NCBI GenBank assembly: GCA_017654935.2
Contig: CM065682.1
Location: 77,576,080-77,640,079 of the forward strand
Direction of reading: 5' to 3'
DNA: 64,000 nt
From: Phymorhynchus buccinoides
Taxonomy: Eukaryota > Mollusca > Gastropoda > Neogastropoda > Raphitomidae
Positions 1 through 64,000 of this stretch are shown here, one piece after another; position 1 is the first letter of the stretch, and every line of letters starts with the position of its first letter. The position numbers were made by a program, and so were the translations under genes. The notes under the pieces are model-generated. The model saw only the letters and a program-made list of their open reading frames with translations. It did not search any database and was not told the DNA's origin.

Positions 1-1312
1 GGCGCTGTTGTCTCCACTGACATTGTTCAGTGAAATCCCCCATGTGTCCTATGACGGGTAAGAGCCGGTCAAAGGCTCTAGCCACGTGGGGGAGGGAAGG
101 GGGGGGGGGGGCGCGTAGAAATTGGATGATGGGTGTCATAACCGTACTCTAATGGTAGTTCAGATTGTTTTTTGTGCGGGTTTTTTCAAGGTGCTAGGTG
201 AGTGGGTAATGGCACACACTTACTAAATCTGTGTGGTATAGAAATATATGCATGAAGATCACACGTCAGCTAAGTTGTACTTAAGTTCCTCCCCTCATGT
301 TTACGACCCTCAATCTCAAAAGTTGCTTCTTTCAGTTTTGTGAAAATAATCCTTGGCTGACCATATCCCTTTCCCCTAAATGACAGACTGTTGCCTCTCA
401 GTGGAAATTGTAAAAGCAAAATATTTGAGGGCGTGTGTAACTAAGATTCGTCTTTGCCCACATATCTTTACTCTGTGTGGTTGTGTGGATGGTATATTGC
501 AATGGCCAGTGGACTGCGGTGAAGTTATAATTCTACAACAATGGCGAGGAATTTCTTCAGGCAATAATTCTGTGTTAATTATTTGGGCAACTGAATTTTC
601 CTTTTTTTATTTTTTTTTAAATTATTCGTGCTTTATATTAATTTTGAAAAGATAGATATTGCTGTAGATACAGTGATCATAAGGAGGAGGCTTAATTGGT
701 GACGCGTATTGTGTGTGAGAGGATGTATGATTGACAAAGGCATCTTTGTTTGGGATGTAATAGATCGTTGTATGATGTGTGTTTGGTTTTCTTGCATAGT
801 GATGTATCTTTCTTATGTGTTTGTGTGGGTTTGATGGAGTACATGGGTGCAACTTATCATGGTACACAAGGATTTCCTGTTTTTGAATTTTACCAGAACA
901 GGAAGTTTCTTTTTTAATTTGTCAAACAAGATCTTTGTGTGTCGACTGTGTTTTTCAAACACTTTAAAATAAGAATTTGTATAAATTGTGGAAAAAGCAA
1001 ACTAAAATACCTTCATAAATCAAATGTTTCTTCAGCTGCAGGGGAACATTACCCCTGGACCCCGGCCTTTCAGGTTTGCTCATTTTGTGTAGTTGCACCC
1101 ATGGGAGGATCATAGTTTTTCTTGGTGTGTGTGTGTGTGTGTGTGTTGTGTTTGTTTGTTGCTTAGTTTGGTGTTTGTTTTTGTTTTTGGGAGAGCACAC
1201 AGAAAATGGACATGTGATTGTGAATATTGTCACACGGTTTAAATTCTAAGTATACAAGATTGGGGGAGGAGTGAATGTAATCAATGACTTCGGTGTGAGT
1301 GGGGGAGAGGGT
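1..1312. other. No gene seen; GT-rich flank of the satellite array
   Basis: No coding signal, RNA gene or complete element recognised. A G-run lies near 98-112 and a short (GT)n at 1124-1145. A motif near 459-480 (cacatatctttactctgtg) resembles the recurrent 22-mer of the adjacent array, so part of this flank may be a very old, diverged array unit. Confidence 0.5.
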
Positions 1313-8108
<6,796 letters not shown>

Positions 8109-8520
8109 GTACCAGCAAAGATGTTACATGTTTATATAACGTACAGTAATTTGATGCTTTTTTCCGTTATCGGGCAGTGTGTGTGTGTGAGAAAGAAAGA
8201 GGTTGGTGGGTTCTTTTTTTATCCGGCGGGAGGAAAGTGTGATGTGAAAAATAACTATTGCCTGAAGCAGGTTTGTTTTTTTGAATTGTTTGATGGATGA
8301 AATTATTTAAAGAAAATACATTTCATTTCATTTTTAAGGCGTTAGACTTTTTGTTTTAAACACTACCACAAACTTTGTGGACACAGAGAGAGAGTGAGTG
8401 TGTATATGCGTTTGTGCTTAATGTATTTTGATTGTGTGTGTGGGCAGGGGTGCTTTTTTCAAAGGGGGATGATGGGCGAGACCCATACAAACTTGTGGAC
8501 ATAACACAGAAGAAATATAT

Positions 8521-8570
8521 GTGATATGTGTGGTGATCACATATCTTTATTCTGTGCGTTTCTATGGATG
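8521..8570. repeat. Isolated diverged copy of the array's 22-mer motif
   Basis: The sequence around 8535-8556 repeats the atcacatatctttattctgtg core of the upstream array outside the recognisable units. A weaker version lies near 9340-9360. This suggests the repeat once extended to about 9.4 kb. Confidence 0.6.
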
Positions 8571-8594
8571 AACGATTGTTATTGTATGCACAGT

Positions 8595-8665
8595 TTTCAG
8601 CCGAAGTCGGACATGCATGGCGCATCTACACTCATGTGACAGGAAACTGTCTGAGCGAACGAAGA
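8595..8665 (-). repeat. Fragment of the ~300-bp dispersed repeat (family D)
   Basis: It contains, in reverse orientation, the family landmarks agccgaagtcggacatg and catgtgacaggaaactgt. Fuller copies lie at 14577, 32280, 52855, 56025, 58735 and 63760. Confidence 0.6.
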
Positions 8666-8752
8666 GGAAGAAGTATGCACAGTTTGCTTCTTTTTTCTTT
8701 TCTTTTTTGGTTGAGAGGGAAGTGTGATATTTGGTGGTGGGATCACATTTGG

Positions 8753-9068
8753 TAAAGGTAAAGATGTGCCACCCCCCTTGCATTTCTCGGTTAATTGTAT
8801 TTTTCTGTTTTTGCCTTTCTTACCATTCATAAAGCTGTATTTTAGGAACTTTTTTGGCTAATAACCTTTTTGGAATACTAAACCCTATCCCTAAACCTAA
8901 CCCTACCACCCACTATGTACTGCAGTACACCGCGATTTGTCACAGTTGTGGTTCGTTGCGTTTTTCCGTCTTATAGGGCGGGGGGTAGGGTTAGGGTTAG
9001 GGCTAGGGTTAGTATTCCAAAAAGGTTATTAGCTAAAAATGTTCATAAAATACAGCTTTATGTATGGA
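8753..9068. mobile_element. Inverted-repeat element (MITE-like)
   Basis: The left arm (8822-8905, ending in ccctaaccctaccac-type sequence) and the right arm (8985-9068) are inverted copies; both include aacctttttggaatacta or its complement and aaagctgtatttta. The short ggttag tandem in the arms looks telomeric but belongs to the element. A second, longer copy is at 15837-16293. No coding capacity. Confidence 0.75.
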
Positions 9069-9073
9069 AATAG

Positions 9074-9111
9074 GTGGGAGGGAGTCTTATAAGGGAGGTT
9101 CCACTGTAATG
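9074..9111. mobile_element. Terminal fragment of a pogo/Tigger-like MITE
   Basis: It ends in cttataagggaggttccactgt, the 3' terminus of the family present complete at 35489 and 58030. The 5' part is missing, next to the inverted-repeat element at 8753-9068. Confidence 0.65.
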
Positions 9112-9426
9112 TTAAACAGAAAGCCACACAGATTGTGTGGATATACATAGCCAATGTGTGTGATATATGATCATGATCAGGCACCTTTTGTCTCTGTGTG
9201 TATTTGGCATGGAAGGGGGCAATCAATGCTGTATCTTTATTGTGCGACTCTGTCAAATCTGTGTGGACGGTTAAGGTTGTGGGAAGACACGGGTATGTGT
9301 CAATAAATGTATGTGGTAGGCTATGTGATGATGACTGACGACATATCTTTATCCTGTGTTCTTTAAAATGTGTGATTTTGTGAAACAAATTTGGGGTGTG
9401 GGGGTTATTCACTGAGAAGAAAATCA

Positions 9427-9657
9427 GCGATGGCTTGGAGTCAAAGCGGACTATCTGTAGATAGTCCATTTTAACATATTGGATTTATTACAAAAAAACT
9501 AATAGCTTGTATCAAACAATGACTGCAGAAATATACAAAGGGGGTTTTGCTTTTTATATTTGAGCAGTGTTTTTTTAATTTTATACAAGTTTTCGTTTTC
9601 GTAATAAGTTCAATAATATGTCTAACGATAGTCCGTTTTGACTCCAAGCCATTTTGC
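9427..9657. repeat. Hairpin element, ~230 bp
   Basis: A block reading gcttggagtcaaagcggac near 9434 returns inverted near 9633 (gtccgttttgactccaagc), with an AT-rich loop between. No coding capacity. It resembles a small non-autonomous DNA element. Confidence 0.6.
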
Positions 9658-10450
9658 GGGGGGGGGTGGAGGGGCGGGGGGGGGGGGGGGTCATTCGATG
9701 GCATATCTTCAGTGTGTGTGTGTGGGGGGGGTTATAAGGTGTGTGTGTATAGGGTGTGGCAAGAGAGAGAGATTGTGTGTGTGCGTGTGCGTGCGTGCCG
9801 CAATGTGTGTGTGGGGGGGGGGGGGGGGGGTGGTATAAGGTGTGTGTGTAGGGTGTGGCAAGAGGGAGGAGAAAGAGAGATTGTGTGTGTGTGTGTGTGT
9901 GCGTGCGTGCGTGCAGTGTGTGTGTGTGTGTACGCGTGATCGCGCGCATGTTGAAGGGATGCCTGTGTTTTCATTAACTGCATGATGGGCTAGGGAACGA
10001 TTAAACGTGTTAAATCGGTGGGAATTTTGAGGAAAAAAATTCTTTTTAGACATAAAAAGCATAAAACCTGCTATTCACCAAAGCACAATGCGTTAAAGAC
10101 TGAAGGTAAGACCCGAGGAATCTCATGTGGTGCAGGTAAAGAATGGAAGGCGGGGGTGTTGGGGTGGGATTACTCATTGCGATTATACACACTTCAGGTC
10201 CTGTGTGTGTGTGCGTGTGTGTGTGTGTGTGTGCCGTGCGCGTGCGCGTGCGTGCGTGCGCGCGCGCGCGTGTGTGTCACCGTGTGTGCGTGTAGAGGGG
10301 AGAGTGTGGGAACTGTGGGATGATAACTGTTTGTATTGGGAGGGGGGGGGGGGGGGGGGGGGTGTCACGTGAGGTGTTTTCGGAACCAAGTGTGTGTGCG
10401 TGCGTGCGTGCGTGTGTAGGCCTACGTGCGTGCGTGCGTGCGTGTGTTGA
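9658..10450. repeat. GT/GC microsatellite and poly-G region
   Basis: G-runs near 9657-9690, 9813-9830 and 10339-10362 are interspersed with (GT)n and (GC)n tracts. There is a partial duplication of a segment containing gggtgtggcaagag (9751 and 9851). No gene. Confidence 0.8.
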
Positions 10451-11375
10451 TTGCATCAATAAGCACATCAGTTTCTTAATTTGAAAAGAAGAGAATGTAG
10501 GTGGCCTCCCGTATCTGGATTTAATACTATAACTAATAAACTTCATTGAGAGAAAATAGTATTGAGAAATGTAAATCGGGTTGCTTTATTGGTCAACAGA
10601 TTGTCCTCTACAATGGGAACATGCATCACGTGTCTCACTCTTACGTGAGGTAATAATGTGGAAAGCGCCCACATTACAGTTGTAACAAAGCGCCCATTTG
10701 TACATCATTGTTACAAATTACACCCTTTGCAAACACTCTTTTTTTTATCACGCGCAATTTCACTACACTTCGCATTAGGCCTGGTACACAGTACTATTCA
10801 TCCGGATTTTCCGCGCGGAAATAATCAATAAGTAGAAAAAAAGAAGGAAACAAAGGGGAAATTCGGACACGTGCGTGTATTTTTCCCCTTCTTTCTTTTA
10901 CTTATTTACGGATTGCGCATGGGTTTCCGCGTGGAACATCAGCGTGTATGTGTACACGGCCTTAGAGTAAGGCGTAGTAAATGGCAGAATGCGGGCATTG
11001 AACTCACGAGAATGGGTGAGCAACATGTGAAATATTCATCTTTAAAATTTACTTATTTGAAAGGAAACCCATGCACGTAATAAAGTCAAACCTAGTTCTA
11101 CTTTACCTACTCATCTTAACATGCACAATTTTAAATGTAAATACATGTACACATGGCGAAATCAAACATAGTCTATTCCTACATTACATTATTCATAATT
11201 AACGTGCACAAATTAAGAGGTAAATGCACACATCCCGTGACAAAAAGCAGAACTAAATTAGTCATATTTTTAGAATATGTAAATACATATGCCTACACAT
11301 GACGAAATCAAACCTAAACCTACTTTGTATACTCATCTTTAACATGCATAACAAATAAATGATAAGCGCATAACT

Positions 11376-11380
<5 letters not shown>
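10451..11380. other. No gene seen
   Basis: AT-rich unique-looking sequence with no coding signal. A segment near 10905-10945 (cggattgcgcatgggtttcc) resembles stretches near 34895 and 62235, so part is a dispersed repeat fragment. Confidence 0.45.
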
Positions 11381-11415
<35 letters not shown>

Positions 11416-11455
11416 GAGAGAGAGAGAGAGAGAAGAATGGGGGGGGGGGGGGGAG
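11381..11455. repeat. (GA)n followed by poly-G
   Basis: Near-perfect GA dinucleotides at 11381-11433 with two GGA interruptions, then a G-run at about 11439-11453. Confidence 0.9.
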
Positions 11456-11559
11456 AAAAATCCGTTTTTAACGTCCTCCGGTCTGAAACAGACACATGGG
11501 ACATTAGGTAGGTAGTAGGTAGATATAGGCCTATTTATAGGCCTCGCGGCCCTTTTACT

Positions 11560-12045
11560 CAAACTAAAACTAATCAAAAAGTAATTATATATATTTTATT
11601 TTAGGAATGGCCGGCTTTGTTCATTCATCGAAACTTTTAAATTTTGTTTTCAAATTTGGGTTTTCGTCCAAAATATTTTTTAGTGCATTATTAGGTGCAT
11701 TATTTATGTTAATTGGTAGATTATTCTGCATCTGAACAACACGCCGGTTAGTAAATTAAAAAAAAATCAGTTTGCGGGTGTTAAGAAACCAGTTACCATC
11801 ACTATTTCTTGTTTTATCAATTGTAGAATACTTTTCATGAATAATATACATCAAGTTTATGTAGTATTACAATTGTATATACTTGAATTAGATCCCCTCT
11901 AAGCCTTCTTCCTTTTAAAGATGGTAACGATTTTAGAAAGTCTAAACGTTCCTCATAAGACATTTTTAAATTTAACTAATTTCGTGGCTCTTCTCTGTAC
12001 TGTTTCAATAGCTACTATTTTTTTTAGATACAGTTGCCGTATTCT
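11560..12045 (-). pseudogene. Remnant of a LINE reverse-transcriptase ORF, C-terminal end
   Basis: Read on the minus strand, the region gives QRRATKLV and then, after a frameshift, LSYEERLDFLKSLPSLKRRR followed by LRGDLIQVY. This is the conserved C-terminal pattern seen in many CR1/Jockey-type non-LTR retrotransposon ORF2 proteins. Further downstream the frames hold stops and shifts. The upstream reverse transcriptase is absent, so it is a dead 3' fragment. Exact clade not determined. Confidence 0.7.
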
Positions 12046-12057
12046 AGTAGATACAAA

Positions 12058-12870
12058 GATGGTGGGAAGGATCCTGGAGGCAATGCCCGGAGGCAGTGCA
12101 ACACCAGGATTGGAGGTTTTACGTCCTCATGGCGGAAAACCCTTAGGAACAAAACAACATCAGGAAAGTCCCGATTTTTTAACAATCAGAGATATTGGGG
12201 GAGGAGGGGGGGGGGGGGGGGTAGCAACTTGTTTGGCAGCGGGCCAATCAAAGCGCCGGAGACAGAAGCGTCTGTGGTTACAGTGACTTCTTCATTGATT
12301 GGCTCGTTCACAACTGTCCCACTGCAAGTTCCGGAAGACACGAAAAGGTGCGAGCTGGTAGGAATGAAACGTTAAAAGAAATCAAAGAATTATGTCACAC
12401 GCGAGCCAGCAGACCTGCTCTACTGTGGGAAAGAAAAAGGCTCGGTAGTGGGTCTCACTAGCTAGACGACAGAGTCACTAACGTGCGTCACAACGGTGTG
12501 GAAATTAAAATGCCAGAGCCAGTGCCAGTGTTCTGCCGCGGTGTGTCCATTTGTGCTTCGACGACTGACACCTCTCGGCTCGCGCACAGCGGCACTGGTT
12601 TCGGTGTTGGCTGGTGGGTCAGAGAGTGGGGCCAGTGGAACCATTGTGTCACAGCACTGGCCACTCATTCCTACCTCGCCCTACCGACGGAGCTACAAGT
12701 AGGCCTACAAGCATGGACGGTGAGTCAGTATGGTTTCTCCACTTTTGACTTGGGTTGAAGATTGGTTCTTTTTCTTCTCGATCTTTGGGGCCCACTTGAT
12801 CATCAGCGGAAAAAAAGACTGAAAAAGGGAGGGGTCGGTTCCATTTGATAAAGGGCCCAAGCTGCTGCAT
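12058..12870. other. No gene recognised; moderately GC-rich stretch
   Basis: The segment near 12058-12190 shares words with 41497-41550 (ggatcctggagg against cgatcctggagg, followed by an aaagtccc block), so it contains a dispersed repeat fragment. 12480-12760 is more GC-rich and free of microsatellites. It could hold an upstream non-coding exon of the polycystin-like gene, but nothing in the sequence shows this. Confidence 0.35.
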
Positions 12871-12873
12871 GTT

Positions 12874-13092
12874 GGGTTAAAATTCGTAGCTCGTTAAAAT
12901 TCATAGCTTGCTATACTATAAGACTGACTATTTGCGACATTGAGCATGAACGACAAATTTCACTTTTTTCTAGGGTTAGGGTTAGGTAAATGATTCAAGT
13001 AACGAAAAAGTGAAATTTGTGGTTGTCGCAAATAGTCACTCTCATAGTAGCGAGCTAGGAATTTTAATGAGCTAGGAATTTTAACCCTACAC
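12874..13092. mobile_element. Palindromic element, ~220 bp
   Basis: The left arm (ttaaaattcgtagctcgttaa ... gactatttgcgac ... aaatttcacttttt) returns inverted in the right arm (aaaaagtgaaatttgt ... gtcgcaaatagtc ... aattttaaccc). The centre carries a short ggttag run. It is a fold-back or MITE-like element without coding capacity. Confidence 0.75.
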
Positions 13093-13570
13093 GGCATTTA
13101 GGTTTTACTTTTACTTTTACTAGTTTTAGTGACCCAGCCAGCTCGCACCCGCTGATCGGGTTTGATGGGGTTTTAGTCTAGGCCTAGCTCATTAAATCGA
13201 ATTGTATCTCGACAACTTGTGTGTATCACTAAGTTAGTAAGTATCAGGACCAACCGAGGCCTAAATTATGTTTTCTGAATACTTTTTCTTGTCTTAAATT
13301 AAACTTTCCCCCAAGAGTTACCGCTACTTTTGGATCACTGAAGTGTTCTAGTTAGTACTTGTAGTTTGTAGGCCCTGCACTTTGAGTCATTCAATCTGAA
13401 CATGTATGTCATGTGAAGGCCATGCACTGGCAGGATTGAAATGGCCATAGTGGTTGATTCCTGCCTTCTTTTTCTTCTTCTTTAATGCTACCAAAATGTG
13501 TGAAGAGATTAACAAACAATGAAATCTAACTAATTTTCTGATATCTCTTTAACACCTTTGAACTCCCTGT

Positions 13571-13605
<35 letters not shown>

Positions 13606-14316
13606 TTAAAATGCATAAATTTACTTAAATTAATGTTTCATTCCTTTTATGTAGTTCTAGAACAATTATTCGTAAGATCATAATTTGATCAAGCACTGAA
13701 ATATTAAACTATGCACTTCAAATCACCTTAGCTGGTTGACTTTGTGATTAATATTGATATCAACTAGCTAAAGACTTTAATATAAACTACTACTATTAGT
13801 CAGTAGTGAGTACTAAGTACTGACTACTGTACAGAGGGGAGGGGAGAGCGTTATTTGTTTTCACAGTGCATGTCTGTCCATTTCAGATTTTTTCAAGAAC
13901 TCCTCAGTAAAGACTCCAACCTGATGTCATGGCACTGTGGACTAGACCCGACTAAAAGTAATGGAGAAACCTGAGATACCTAACTATAAAGCTGTGATCT
14001 AAAAATATTAAAAAAACCTTACAAAAACCGAGAATGTAGGCTAGTAAATTCCGCAAACGAAACAATTCTTTGTACATATATATAACTTGGACGTGTTTTT
14101 TAAATTATATACAAAACGTGATTGTGGGATTGCATGTTGTGCTGTAAGAATTTTGTAGCTGGGGGAAATAATGTTATAACGAGAGAATTAACAAGAATCT
14201 GATCCTCAGCTACAACTGACCAGCATTTAGTGTACAGTGAGTGAGTGCAACAGGGAAAAAGAAAACCGGGCTGCGGATATACACTGCAGTTCTGTGACGC
14301 GTGTGAGCCAAACTTA
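13093..14316. other. Region just upstream of the polycystin-like start; no exon or promoter demonstrated
   Basis: AT-rich sequence with a (CA)n at 13573-13603. The string catatatataacttgg near 14074 is TATA-like and lies about 240 bp before the proposed start codon, but no other promoter evidence is visible. The 5' untranslated region of the downstream gene probably begins here or in an earlier exon. Confidence 0.35.
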
Positions 14317-62690
<48,374 letters not shown>

Positions 62691-62740
62691 GTAAACATAC
62701 CATGAAGAATTTTTTTTTTTTTTTTTTAGATGGGGTGACT

Positions 62741-63701
62741 TACCGTATTTTCCTGGCTATAAGCCGCTACTTTTTTCTTCAGCTTTGCCCCCTGCGGCTG
62801 AAGCAACGATTGCGGCTAATTTGTGAATATTTTCCCTTCCGTATTTTAGGCTGGTCGTCAACTCCAGCATGTGTGTGTTGACATTGTCAATCTCGGTAAA
62901 AACGAACCGTTCTCATGCCGAAACTGAAGAATTTAATCGGCGATATCACGATCTGACCACTAAATTGCACCACTTTTATGTACATGTTTCATCACTGAGC
63001 AGTTTATGATCAATGTTTGAACTGAAACAATCGCGATCGTGTCGATCTTTACGAACTCTGTGCACACGTCAATGTGAAGTCAACTTCCAAGTTGAAACTA
63101 GGTGATCGGTCTCACTCCATAAGTTGGAACTCTGTGAACGGTCTCACTTTACAAAAAAGAAGTTGAAAAGCAGCTCCTTTCCGTTATCAAACTGATAAAT
63201 CAGCGTTAGTGTGTGCACTGAAACACGTGCTGAATTCAAATAACTCGCAGAATCCGATAAATGAAAGCAGCTGGCACATTAGCATTTGCCGAGATTTCGT
63301 ATTTGCGGTGTGTGCGGCGCCATTTTGTCAGCCGAGTTGTATGCGCAGTAAAAGTTCCCTGTGTGCAAACTGTGACTGAAAATGAACTGCCAGTGTGTTG
63401 CTCTGTCATGTTTTGTGTTGTGTTGTGTCGTTGTGCAGAATCCAGTATTTAGTAGGTCCGTTATGGCAAAGATTAGGTCTGTACTGTGTAGTTTGTGTTC
63501 GAGTGCAACACGGGCTGTCAAAGTCGCCGTGGCTTTCGATCGTTCGTCTGCTCGTCTTTTCAGGTTCATTTTTCTTTTTCAGTCTCTTGCGGCTTAATAG
63601 ACACTGAATGCGGCTTTATCGTTGTTTTTTTCAGAATTTTAATAAAATTCAGGGGGTGAGGCTTAGACAACGGTGCGCTTTGTAGACCGGACAATACGGT
63701 A
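62741..63701. mobile_element. Non-autonomous DNA transposon, ~960 bp
   Basis: The left end taccgtattttcctggctat then aagccgc and the right end gtagaccggacaatacggta are inverted. Sub-terminal gcggcttaa/taagccgc-type words also pair. The interior has no transposase-like frame. It lies in the intron after exon 14. Confidence 0.75.
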
Positions 63702-63759
63702 ACCCTGTACCAATTCCTAGTAGCTTTTCACCACAGACGTACTAGCTAAAATTGACAAT

Positions 63760-64000
63760 TTTTCTCTGGTGGGTCTTTTGTATAAATAGTTCCCCTACTT
63801 TATGGAAGTTCTGTGCTTGTAACTTCCTTTAATCTGTCACTCTTTGACTCTGCCTTTTCCCTTTGCTTACTGTCATCTGCCTTACCGGTCCATTCTCCTA
63901 CCTTTTTTCAAGAAACACTTTCAAGAAGATTTCCTCCAGCCGAAGTCGGACTTGCTGGGCCTAACTATTTCTTTGTTAGGTGCATAACGGCAGCATGACG
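63760..64000 (-). repeat. Dispersed repeat D, reverse, truncated by the window edge
   Basis: gaagttctgtgcttgtaact, gactctgccttttccctttg, cagccgaagtcggacttgct and cgtt/gcagcatgacg in reverse family order. The outer end lies outside the window. Confidence 0.88.

Noticed and set aside
8985..9012. Interstitial telomere-like ggttag repeats
   Set aside because: Only two or three units, always in the arms of the same inverted-repeat elements (also near 12975 and 16150).
12462..12760. Overlapping open frames in GC-richer DNA near 12.5 kb
   Set aside because: No recognisable motif, no consistent splice sites, frames open on both strands. Possibly a non-coding first exon, but unsupported.
14074..14090. 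TATA box for the polycystin-like gene
   Set aside because: A single AT-rich string in AT-rich DNA, 240 bp before the ATG, without supporting initiator or transcript evidence.
14245..14316. Upstream in-frame extension of exon 1
   Set aside because: It contains no ATG, and the signal peptide begins at the ATG at 14317.

Overview
The window is eukaryotic DNA. Its one convincing protein-coding gene is split into small exons (72-264 nt) with GT-AG introns. The rest is microsatellites, minisatellites and degraded transposons. The gene content and the very high load of (GT)n/(GA)n/(CT)n repeats, tRNA-derived SINEs and short inverted-repeat elements suggest a metazoan, most likely a marine invertebrate such as a gastropod mollusc. 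The species is inference only; no search was possible.

Main gene. From 14317 to 62690 on the + strand I can chain 14 exons whose splice phases agree throughout (about 783 codons). They encode the N-terminal part of a polycystin-1-like membrane receptor: signal peptide, Tyr/Asn-rich stretch, LRRNT, two one-exon leucine-rich repeats, LRRCT, WSC domain, PKD (Ig-like) domain, a linker, two tandem C-type-lectin domains, and two exons of the region that follows. The gene runs off the right edge. The later polycystin modules (further PKD repeats, REJ, GPS, PLAT, membrane segments) would lie outside.

Layout. 1-14316: no gene recognised. About 1.3-8.1 kb is a composite tandem array of seven 0.7-1.1 kb units, each carrying internal (GT)n(GA)n tracts. 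8.7-13.1 kb holds inverted-repeat elements and a LINE remnant. 14.3-18.5 kb: exons 1-3. 18.5-33.0 kb: a 14.5-kb intron with nested MITEs, a repeat-derived minisatellite (20 kb), (CT)n/(CA)n tracts and a 2.5-kb array of a 49-bp pyrimidine-rich unit (28-30.6 kb). 33.0 kb: LRRCT exon, preceded by two decayed copies of itself. 33.2-41.9 kb: intron with several minisatellites, including 18 copies of a 69-bp stop-free unit. 41.9-62.7 kb: exons 5-14, with a 5'-truncated non-LTR retrotransposon (RNase H end) antisense in intron 6. 62.7-64 kb: intron with a DNA transposon.

Most notable. At least six of the 14 exons are accompanied by partial copies of their own edge, each including a splice site: exons 4, 6, 11, 13 and 14 (acceptor side) and exon 10 (donor side). 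Three of these are regular tandem arrays (69/67, 113 and 97/90 bp). In most, copy sequence or copy length leaves only the copy next to the intact exon productive. At exon 13 the nearest extra acceptor is in frame and would add 30 residues.
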